This document shows positions 26,140-38,144 of a stretch of DNA of 64,000 bases, piece after piece (positions within the stretch are counted from its first letter, which is position 1; the number at the start of each line of letters is the position of its first letter). Made by a program: the position numbers and the translations under genes. Below the pieces are notes generated by a model. The model was not told the origin of the DNA, did not search any database, and worked only from the letters and a program-made list of their open reading frames with translations. Location of the stretch: the NCBI GenBank assembly GCA_944989445.1, contig CALYLW010000208.1, positions 1,282,975 to 1,346,974 of the forward strand. The letters are read 5' to 3'. Source of the stretch: Ampullaceana balthica (Eukaryota > Mollusca > Gastropoda > Lymnaeidae).

Positions 26140-29100
26140 GGCACTACTTGCCCCTAACATGTATCATAGAACAGTCCTTACCCCCCAAGTCTCCATACAA
26201 CTCTATTACAATATTAAACCATTAGACATTGTTTTAAGTTAATTTCTAGTTTTAATAAACTAAATGAGTATTTAAATACCTAAGATAATATAGTAATTTT
26301 AATACGTAAAATATCTTTTTTTTTAATTTAAATTTTTAATTCTTGCTCTGGACTTTGTGCAAACTTCTCCATAGCAGTGTTTAACCGCAAGTGAAATTTA
26401 TCAAGATTAAAATCATTTCTAGGTTTCTACATTGGCAAACAAGGAGATATATATACACGTATATATATTTGTTGGCCTATCTCTCAACACAATCAATAGT
26501 TCTTTTATTTTCCTGTAGATTTTATAAGCAAGTGATTGCACACTTATTTTCTATTTCTAAGTCTATCTTGTCTAACACTCTCTATTTCTAAGTCTATCTT
26601 GTCTTACACTCTCTATTTCTAAGTCTATCTTGTCTTACACTCTCTATTTCTAAGTCTATCTTGTCTTACACTCTCTATTTCTAAGTCTATCTTGTCTTAC
26701 ACTCTCTATTTCTAAGTCTATCTTGTCTTACACCCTCTATTTCTGAGTCTATCTTGTCTTACACTCTCTATTTCTAAGTCTATCTTGTCTTACACTCTGT
26801 ATTATCTAAGTCTATCTTGTCTTACACTCTCTATTTCTAAGTCTATCTTGTCTTACACTCTCTATTTCTAAGTCTATCTTGTCTTACAATCTCTTTTTAT
26901 GTGAATAGCAATCTTTTCATTCATATCATTCTATCTCATTTTGCTGAGAGTTGAGAAAAATTACATTAACGTTATAAAAAAGCATAACCATAACACAATA
27001 GATTCACATACATTATACATTGGTTTCGTTTCGACTTATCTTCTGGAGGTGTCAGAGCGATGATCACGAGGAGCGTGGGGCTATTTCATTTTTAATTGTT
27101 TTCAATTTTTGCACCTACTAGAATCTATTAACTCGGTGTGATCTACACCCTACCCTATTCCAACACTTGGCGAATATGTGTATCGTGCGGTTTAGAAACA
27201 AAACAACAAGCTAATCGTTGAAAAAATCTATTTTCTCTGGTAAATAACAAATATGTTGAGCGCTTAGCAAAATGTTTACTTTTGGTTTACCATTCTAGCG
27301 GTCTACATTAAATCTCAAGTCGGTACAATGAATAAATCTAAGTAGATTACAGATCAGTGTAGTCACACATTTTATTGTACTAATTGTGTGTCTATTTCAA
27401 CATTGTGAAGGAAAAAAAAATTAAATACAAAGAAAAATAGTTTATGCACTTTAAAATGCGTTAGTTTTATAAAATTGTTACCAATAATGGATATTACCTT
27501 TCCATATAAGAGGATTTTGTGCCATTTAAGCCAATTCTCATAAAAGTAGGTCTAATCTTGGCCTGTAGAAAGTTCTGCAATATGCGATCCAAAAAGTTAA
27601 ATGAGAAAGCGTGCCAACTTACAAACTGACGCTCACATAACACACTCAGGACCCAAAAGGTAACTTAAATAGACTCACTAAGCTTAAAGGTAGAATTATC
27701 ATGACTTCATTCTTGACACGAGAACTGGTCGTTGACCACAGACCTACACTGAACTGGTCGTTGACCACAGACCTACACTGAACTGGTCGTTGACCACAGA
27801 CCTACACTGAACTGGTCGTTGACCACAGACCTACACTGAACTGGTCGTTGACCACAGACCTACACTGAACTGGTCGTTGACCACAGACCTACACTGAACT
27901 GGTCGTTGACCACAGACCTACACTGAACTGGTCGGTGACCACAGACCTACACTGAACTGGTCGTTGACCACAGACCTACACTGAACTTTGACCTACCCTG
28001 ACCAATGTTACCTCTAAGGTTCGTTGGTTCGTGTGCAGAGTAAAAATAATTTGTCCAAAATTGACCAGCATAAATATTTTTTGGGTAGTATTTTACTAAA
28101 TTGTCTGCGCATTAATTCAAAAACGTATTCAAAACTACTTAAAATAATGGGGGTGAGACTTCAAAACTACTGCGCGGCGTCGGTAAGGTATTTGCGCGGC
28201 TGCGCAGATAAACAAGGAACATAGACACCAACCTTGTTTGACAAGAAGCAGTGGTAATTTAATAAGTTACGTTCATGCTTTGGAAGCCCCGTGGTTGAGC
28301 GGCGTGCACGCTTGTCTGGCACATCGAGAGTCACGGTTCAAAACTCTGTGATGTAAAACAAAGGCGTCTGGCCATTGTGCCACGCAATCCCCTCATTGCC
28401 ATCTTATCTTATCTTATCTGTTTACAGACGCTCCTTCTATACAGAAGATTATTGCGTCCTACGCCATGACCGTGAACACTGCGTCACTCGCCAACAGATC
28501 GGCCTGGTCTGTACCTTCTTACCAGAATTAGATTGATTTTATTTTCTAGAAGGAGCATGATTATTCTAATCCACAATAAAACGACTGCCTTTACTCATTT
28601 AGATGAAATTTTAGACAACTTTATATATTTTAAATATTAAATAGATGGAAGGGGCATACTCAAAGAATGCTTACTTACTAGATGGCCTCATCAAATATTA
28701 GTCGAGACTAGAGACAATAATGACGAAATAAAGATTATTTTTCCAATTCATAGTCAATGAAGTTCAAATGTCATTACTTGAATGAATATTTATAGCTTTC
28801 CACCCAACAGAAGATATCTTTATAAAAAATATTTTGTCAAGAGTTTTCTTGGTCTTAAATTTGTGGAAGTAATTTGATCCCAATTTCGAGTTCCTAATGT
28901 GTCTAATTGTTCAAATAATTGCATTTCAAGTTGAAGTTCTTTGGTTGCTTATTTATCGCAGTCGTTTTAATTCAAAATATAATAATTTGCTATATATGTT
29001 CGTGCGTTCGTAACGCTATTTGCGCACCGCTAAAAAAATAGGCTTGAAAAAAAATTACTGCACCAAAAATAACTCTCTTCGAACGTCCGCATAAAATTGT

Positions 29101-32100
29101 CTAATATAAAATGAGATTTAATTTTTGTCTCTTTGTCTCTACATTTTCTGATTATGTACTATACGGCTTTTAGGCAAAAAGGTAAATGTATAACATAAAA
29201 ACATGGTATTAGTAGGCCTGACAGGACGTAACACAACAGCGAACGTTTCGGCAAAGAGCCTTCCTCAACGGACAAAAAGTACACAAATAAAACGAATAAA
29301 ACGAAATAATAAAAACACTTAGCTGTGGTGAGATCCAAGTTTCAAGTAGTCCAGTGGAGGTAAAGTAAGGAGAGAAAAGTAAGAGCTTATATAGGAAAGG
29401 AAAGTAAGAGCTTATATGCCTTACGGACATTCGACTCTCTGAGCATCAATCCAAACGAAAAGCACTATCTGTTCCTCCTTGATGTATGTTCCCTCTACAC
29501 ATCCATTCCCCACAACGATGGCCTTCTGGCTGTGCAATACTTTTTGGACAGACAACCTCACCCCAATATACCTACACACGCCTTACTACGTTTGGCGGAA
29601 TTGGTCCTAACCCTCAACTCGTTTGAGTTCCATGGCCAGTTCTTTGACCAAATTAGTGGGGTCGCCATGGGGACTAAAATGGGACCAAGCTATGCTTGCT
29701 TGTTCATGGGCCATTTCGAGCACAGAGTGGAACAAGAATACACTGGTCGCCTCCCCGAATTTTATAAGAGATACATTGATGACGGCATTGGAGTTAATCA
29801 TATATAGAGGAGTGAACTTGACACGTTCATCAACTTTGTAGATTCTTTCCACCCCTCCATTAAGTTCACTCACACGATTTCCTAACTATCGGTAAATTTC
29901 CTGGACATGACTGTATTTCTCCAGAAAAACTGCCTCCTCACTTTGGCCTACTTCTAACTTACGGACAGCCACTCTTGCCTTCTCTATCCCTCGTCTCATC
30001 CCAAATCTAATGAGGACTTTTTGGAAAAGTCGTTGGAAATGGTGGAGTTTTTTAGACGAAGGTCTTACCCTGAAGCTATACTTCAATCTGCACTTCGGCG
30101 AGTTGAAAATTTCACTCGTGCCGACGCCTTTGTATCACGCTCCAGTGATTGTAATGAAAGGAGCAAATTGGTTCTCACATACCATCCCCACAACATCAGA
30201 GCCAAGGAAATCTTTTTGAAAAAACGCACCATCCTCCTCGCGGACCCTGAGACAAACAACATATTTTCCACCAAACCCCTCATTGTATTCAGGAGAGATA
30301 AACATCTGCGACACCTGTGTATTCGTAGCCGTCTGCTTATTTCGTCCTCCCATCTGGGCATCAAGCCATGCGGCCGTCCTCCCATCTGGGCATCAAGCCA
30401 TGCGGCCGTCCTCCCATCTGGGCATCAAGCCATGCGGCCGTCCTCCCATCTGGGCATCAAGCCATGCGGCCGTCCTACCATCTGGGCATCAAGCCATGCG
30501 GCCGTCCTCTCATCTGGGCACCAAGCCATGCGGCCGTCCTCCCATCTGGGCACCAAGCCATGCGGCCGTCCTCCCATCTGGGCACCAAGCCATGCGGCCG
30601 TCCTCCCATCTGGGCACCAAGCCATGCAGCCGTCCTCCCATCTGGGCACCAAGCCATGCGGCCGTCCTCCCATCTGGGCACCAAGCCATGCGGCCGTCCT
30701 CCCATCTGGGCATCAAGCCATGCGGCCGTCCTCCCATCTGGGCACCAAGCCATGCGGCCGTCCTCCCATCTGGGCACCAAGCCATGCGGCCGTCCTCCCA
30801 TCTGGGCATCAAGCCATGCGGCCGTCCTCCCATCTGGGCACCAAGCCATGCGGACGTCCTCCCATCTGGGCACCAAGCCATGCGGCCGTCCTCCCATCTG
30901 GGCATCAAGCCATGTGGTCGTAATCGCTGCAAGACATGTCCCTTTGTTACCCAGACGGACCAGATTGTCTTCTCTAAGTGGATATTCAAGATTAGAAATG
31001 GCTATCTTTGTACCAGCCGCAATGTGGTCTATACCATTGTGTTTAAGCGCTGTCCTTTGAAGTACATAGGTGAGACGGGGATGTTACTCTCATGCCGTAT
31101 CGCTGACCAAGTACGTGCCATTAAACAAGACAAACAGTGTCCTGTGTCCCGACACTTCAATGGACGTGACCACGTGAGCTTCGATGACATGTCTGTCACC
31201 GCCATGGTTTCTTGTACAAACACACCCGGCCGGGTCAGTCTGGAGAATAGACTAATCCATGAGTATGGAACTCTTACACCACATGGATCAACGTTGTGTT
31301 CGCACTGACAAGCTGATTGATTGGCCACATCCACCCTAACCTTTCCTATATAAGCTCTTACTTTTCTCTCCTTACTTTATCTCCACTGGACTACTTGGAT
31401 TTCACCGCAGCTATGTGTTTTTATTATTTCGTTATATTCGTTTCATTTGTGTACTATTTGTCCGTTGAGGAAGGCTCTTTGCCGAAAAGTTCGCTCTTAT
31501 GTTACGTCCTGTCAGGCCTACTAATACCCTGTTTTTATTTTATATATTTACCTATTTAAAAGCCTGATTGCAGTCTCACCCCCATTACTTTCAGGCAAAA
31601 AGGACATTTACAAAAACTACACTAAATCATCAATTCAGCTGTAATATATTTAATTTGAAAAATTCCGTCATTTTTGACGGGTGATACAATAGTTACATTT
31701 AGAATTCTCGTACTTTACTTTGGTAACAGAACATGCTTATAGGCTTTGTCAATTATACAAGTAACAGAACATGCTTATAGGCTTTGTCAATTATACAAGT
31801 AACAGCATGCTTATAGGCTTTGTCAATTATACAAGTAACAGAGCATGCTTATAGGCTTTGTCAATTATACAAGTAACAGAGCATGCTTATAGGCTTTGTC
31901 AATTATACAAGTAACAGAACATGCTTATAGGCTTTGTCAATTATACAAGTAACAGAACATGCTTATAGGCTTTGTCAATTATACAACCGGAAAACGCCAT
32001 AGCGCAATGAGCAATGTTCTAATTTTAGATTACATTTTAGCGGAACAATGTTTTGAAGCATAAATAAAGTCGAATCACTATGTTCTTAAAATAGATATCA

Positions 32101-35100
32101 CAGTAAAATTACGAAACTGTTTTTTACTTTTTCAAATCAAATAAGATGTCTTAAATTAACTAAGAATTAACAATTAACTGATAGATACATCTTTTCAATA
32201 TACTTCATTTACATATTGCCTCGTATTGACGCAGTAATCTTCTGTATAGAAGGAGCGTTTCTAACAGATGGATATCTTTTATTAAATTGTTATGAAATTT
32301 GTCCTTAAAAAGATATACATGGCCCCAATATTTCTATTAATAGCTCTCCGCCATGTTATGACAAGGCCTATATATTTATGTATGTGTGTGTCTCATTTCA
32401 AAGCAGAGATTTTTGAGGAGAGAGGAAGTACACACAGTTTCTGTACCTTATACCGTCTTGGGGTTATGTATTTTTAAATCCTTTATATTAACTCGTGGTG
32501 TCTGCGGCCGACCGACCGACCTTGCTTGCTTGCTTGTCGCCAAAACTTTTGATCGATTTTTAACCCACTTGCTCGCAAGATAGCGAGCTGAAATTTTGCA
32601 GGCAGTTTTGTATTGATGATAAAAACAATGTATCAAAATTTCAGATCGATCGCATGTACCGTAATTAAATTATTGATTTTTTAGATTATTTTATTTATTC
32701 CTATGTATCATGCTATTTTTTGAGATAGAGCGTCGCGGTGCGTATTATATTGAACAACCTTTCTGTCGCGCAATAAGGTGCGTATTTTATTGACAGCTCT
32801 TTTTATAAACATATTCCTGATCGGTGCGCATTATATTAAACATGTTTTACGACACAACTGCAATTTTGTATTTCTGGATGGTCTGGCGCTGCGTATTATA
32901 ATGAACATTCTTTTAATTACTTCTCGTACATAAAGGATTTATAGTCAAAAACTTGGTTTTTTACGGGTTTTTCTTATTATGTCCTCGTTTTGTTAGGGCA
33001 AACCTTTCTAGAAATGATTAAATTTTGATTGTCATTCTAAAATGATTCCTTGCCTATCTGTTGTTGGTGCATTCTAGTGCTAGTGAATCACTTTATCAGC
33101 GCCACAAAGCACCACCAGTTTTCGTTGTAGATTGTTGTCGTGAGACTATCGTAACGTACTTTCTAGCACTAGCTAGATTGGTGCTTTCGTGCAATGCTAA
33201 TCTTAATAACATTTGATAAGCAGATATGCTTGTTGATTTGTATTTTCACAACTAAGAATTAAATTATCGTCACACTAAATCAAGTGGGTGAATTCAATTA
33301 CAGTGGTACCTCGAGATATGAATGCTTCAGGATGCTAAAAAACCCACGATACGTAAGCCACCCCAGGATGGAGTAATTTCGTATCTCGAGGTATCACTGT
33401 ATGTACAAGGGTCATAACCACTAGACCACGACCCACTTTTCCCACGGTTCTATGTTTACCTTGAATGGAATCTCCAGCTCTGTGTGAGTTAGAGACCTCA
33501 GAATTACATTCAGTTCTACTATAGCTGCATGCCACGGCGCATATTCTTGCTCCTTTTCCAAGTATTCAATCACTTTAAATGGAATATCAAGTTCTATATG
33601 TCCCGCTCTGTAAACAAGAAAATTCATGACATTATTGAAAGGATTTTATACGGAGGATATCGATAAAAGAGAACTAAATTATAAATAGCTAATACAAGGT
33701 CGAAGTAACACGGACACAAACAAAATAACTAAGTGTCCTCCAAAAATATCATCAATCATCGTTTAGTGTTACTATTTGGTTGTTTTTTAGTTAGAATGTA
33801 AATGAAAACAAAAATCAGAATTTCCTGCACTCGAATTTCTCCGGTTGTGTACCTAATTTGAGAAATACTTAGTAACTAACATTTAATTTTTTTTATGAGA
33901 CATATAAAGAGACATTTTTATACAGAAATTCAATAATTTTCATTTAGGTATTTATTTGGTAATTTTAGTTGCTCATTTGCATTGCTTACTCGATTTGGTC
34001 CTCCAATTTTGACCCAGTGACCTTTACAATTATTCTAGTACTAAACATGGACATCCTCACAAAAAAGATTATTTCCTAAAAGCATTCATGTGCTCCCCCT
34101 ACACACAGAACATACAACCGAATGACAAGACACAGATGGAAAGCAAAGTATTTCTAAAGATCTACTTGGCAATGTTGAAGAAGATGGAAATCAAAGTATT
34201 TGTAAAGACCTACTTGGCTATGTTGAAGGCGTCATCAATTAGCTGAGCTCTGTTGATGGTTCCAATTACCTGACGAGGAAAAGAAACTTTTTAGCGAATT
34301 TGTTTCTGTGGGACATCAAGGGTAAACATGTTATCATGCGACACGCTGTGTAAACACGTTATGACGACACACTGTGTAAACACGTTATGACGACACACTG
34401 TGTAAACACGTTATGACGACACACTGTGTAAACACGTCATGACGACATACTGTGTAAACACGTTATGACGACACACTGTGTAAACACGTTATGACGACAC
34501 ACTGTGTAAACACGTTATGACAACACACTTTTTAATTTTAAACACGTTATGATGACACAGTGTGTAAACACGTTATGACGACACAAAGTGTACACACGTT
34601 ATGACGACACACTGTGAAAACACGTTATGACAACACACTGTGTAAACACGTTATGACGACACACTGTGTAAACACGTTATGACAACACACTTTTAAATTT
34701 TAAACTCGTTATGATGACACAGTGTGTAAACCGCAGAATGAAACTACATACAATTGAGTTTTAGATCAAATTTATGTTTAGAACTAAAGGACAGCTGGTT
34801 ACTGTAAAAAAGCGTCCACGGAGATCAGTGTCTGTTACCTCATTTGCGCAGCTTTAAATTTCTCGTTCAGTTCAACAAATATTTCCGATTTAATTATTAG
34901 CTATTTCTATGTTGACTTTTTTAGTCTTTGGATACCATTAAAACAAGGCACTAGAGATTGGAGATGATCTTCTGCTTATAATTTTATAACGGACTCCTTT
35001 CAAGAGACAATCATTTCACAATCCAAAGATTTTGTAAAATTTACAGAGTTTTTTTTTAGACTTCCATGTGCTACTCTGGGATCACATCACATATGGCTAC

Positions 35101-38100
35101 TTCCATGTGCTACTCTGGGATCACATCACATATGGCTACTTCCATGTGCTACTCTGGGATCACATCACATATGGTTAGTCTAAATGAGGAATAAGATCTA
35201 ATCTGTTAAATGTTATGTGGTTAGCAATGTTCCCTTTGAGCTGCGCAACCACGCAGATATCTGCCCGACGCCGAACAGCCGTTTAGAATTTCCGCGCAGC
35301 AAATTTGGTTAAATACGCACCAAAAATTGGATGCTGTGAAACTTTACACTCGAGTTTTTGTGCTTTACTCACGTACCAACGAACCTTAAAGGGAACTTCG
35401 GTTCGAAGCTCATGCAACAATCTTGTAAAAAAGCGTATGCTGAGCAATTAACGAAATTTTGACCCTGACAACGGAAGAGAGCTGTGAAGTTCTATATAAA
35501 GAATCTATTTAAAACCAAAAAAAAAGAATGTAACCTTGTGGTCTCTTTTCATATGTTCAGCTAGATGTACCCAGTTGGTGACAGGATAGTTGACTCTATA
35601 ATAACCGATCTGATGGACGTTGGCGATGTACCATCCACAGGAACAAATGTAATCTTTTCCTTTGAGGCGTATGGAATCTGACAGGATTGATGGGGCATTT
35701 TAACATTGCGACAAGTTACGTAGACACATACAAATTAACAAAATGTTTAAAGTTAACGTGAGTTCGAACTGGGATTTTTTACAAAGAAACATTAACACGT
35801 GTCATGATTAAAGATAAATTATTTCCACGAAAGATCATCCAGGAAATAAATTATCATATATAAAATTAAAAGCATCAGAAAGAGATTCCATTAGAAAATT
35901 TTCACTTGTCTAAATAAATTGCGTTAAGTACCTAGCCGCACGTTGCTTATGTCCCTATGTCAGTTCCTCTCTTTCTGTCTCACGAGCTCATAATTATACA
36001 AGGAAGTCAATCAAAGTAATTTTCTTTCTTGAATTCACCATGACATCTTGAATGCTATGACTGCTACATTCACTGTCCTACACTCTGTTTACATTCACTC
36101 TCATACACTCTGTCTACATTCACTCTCATACACTCTGTCTACATTCACTCTCATACACTCTGTCTACATTCACTCTCATACACTCTGTCTACATTCACTC
36201 TCATACACTCTGTCTACATTCACTCTCCTACACTCCGTCATCAAACCTGTATTTTTTAAAGTTGACCGCCATACGCTAAACTTCATCACCAATGAAAACA
36301 AATAAACTGTCTCTTAATTTTTATTTTTCGTAACAGAAAATACTACTTCAGCGCTACCGAAAATGCCGAAGCTAATAAACAGTACAGCGTCAAATATGAG
36401 CTTTTCGGACAGAGACGAACAGTTCAAGGTTGAATGTTCATAATACGACTTAACGCTACGTTTCGTGCTAACATAATAAACATCACATATGCTGAACTAA
36501 ATTCTGTTGTACATCAATGACTTTTGTGAAGAGAAAAAACGATGTCTATACTTGTATTTCACACGATGTTCATGGCTACTTCTTAAGTCAGTTTGAACAG
36601 AATGAAATCCCTTTTCCAAATGTTGATTGTTGTCGTCTGTCCGTCGTTATCGAAGATAACCATTCTCATGACATTAGTTATGTTCTTAGCCAGACTTTTA
36701 CTTTGGTGACTTATGAGCTCTATGCTTGCCAGAAAGGTGTGTCCACATGTCGGTCAAGAGATTGTTGCGATGCCACGAGCGGCGCGTTGAGTTCGATCCT
36801 TCATGGCCCGTCTTCTGGACGATGCAGCCTGTTGTCTGTTTGCCTCATATACTGATGCGTCACTGTGTATCATAAGGCGCCAGGAGGCGGCTCGGTCGCT
36901 GGCTGCTGCCATAGGAGTCATGCCCAATGACGTAAACCTTCAGTGTAGTCTTCGTATCATTGTAGCGCTTCCTTGAACCTCATCGGGACATCCACCCATC
37001 AGAAAGCTCGCCATAGAAGAGCCCACGTTAGTACCCAAAGTATTTCGAATTGGCATGTTCCAGGAGGCAATCATTTACCAGTGGGCCAGGCAGCGATCAA
37101 CGAATCGATAGAAATTATTTATTTCATTCATAGTTTTTGGATTAAATATTATTTAAATGATTTCCTTTGTTTGAATTCATCTAGCCTAACATTTTGCTTG
37201 GGTTAATATATGCAATATACCCTACCAGCTGATATTAGCATGTACAATTTTAATTTTAAAAATTTAAACATCTCCTTGTTTTTCGTTCGATAAATTGCTT
37301 TTCATAATAATACAACGATTTCACTTTAATGTCATTTAATATAAATAATTAAATTTCTGTAAAGGAAATATCATTGTATGGACAGTAAATAATTGAAAAG
37401 TAAACAGTTGAAAGGTAAATAACATAGATCGAACTCGAACCTTCTTCTTGTGTCAACCAGTAAATATTCATATTATCAGGATTGAAGTTTGGTTCCACGC
37501 TAGTCGTGAAAGTCAGAGGTATTATCCAGGTGTAGCTGAAAATAAAAATGTGGCATTTTATGATGGAGTTTAACAACATATAATTTGTTGGTGATGGATG
37601 GTAATACGGCGGATATGCGTCCATGTATTGATATTTTTAAATATGTTGTGTATTCTTATGGATATTAATAGAGAAATCTCTTTTGTAGAGTTGTATAAAA
37701 TGTTTTAAGAGCGCAGTGTGTTTAAAAAACTGATTTGCTGGCTTCCGTAGGCCCCTTAAAAATTCGCAAACCACTGTAGGTTCCTAAAACAGTTCGCAGA
37801 TGTCCTTAAAGCAGCCGGTAAAACCCATTGAAACACACTTTGCCTGGTGGAAAAGACGGTACTGTTTCTGCAAAGCTTTCATTTCTTTTGTCTTAAGTTT
37901 ATATACGTCAGATTGGCGACCTGGATTATAAATGGGATCAGCGTTTCGATTCTTAAATGGTTATTTCTAATTGTTGCTTCTTGACAAGGTCTTCGTTCAT
38001 TAAAGTACTTTATAAAAACTAAAACTGAGTGTACAAGCAGGAAGATGCAATAGTGTTTTACATCACAGAAATAATCACAGTGTGTATGTGAGAGAGAGAG

Positions 38101-38102
38101 AG

Positions 38103-38144
<42 letters not shown>

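Larger units (their letters stand above)
29168..31570 (+). mobile_element. Penelope-like retroelement flanked by inverted terminal repeats
   Basis: About 225-bp inverted repeats bracket the element (29168-29400 and 31337-31570). They share TAGTAGGCCTGACAGGACGT, AAAGAGCCTTCCTCAACGGA and ACTTTTCTCTCCTTACTTTA. The interior codes on the plus strand for a Penelope-type reverse transcriptase and GIY-YIG endonuclease. Inverted or partial tandem terminal repeats are usual for Penelope-like elements. The RT is 5'-truncated, joining the left repeat near 29410. No clear target duplication was identified. Confidence 0.9.

Noticed and set aside
30368..31060. Overlapping ORFs on both strands in the 32-bp array (RPPIWAPSHAAV, MGGRPHGLVPRWED)
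   Set aside because: Alternative frames of the minisatellite within the Penelope-like element; only the RT and GIY-YIG parts have family similarity.
36517..37206. Possible small genes in the exon E-F intron
   Set aside because: No recognisable domain, no splice context and no similarity that I can see; AT/GC transitions suggest a degraded repeat instead.
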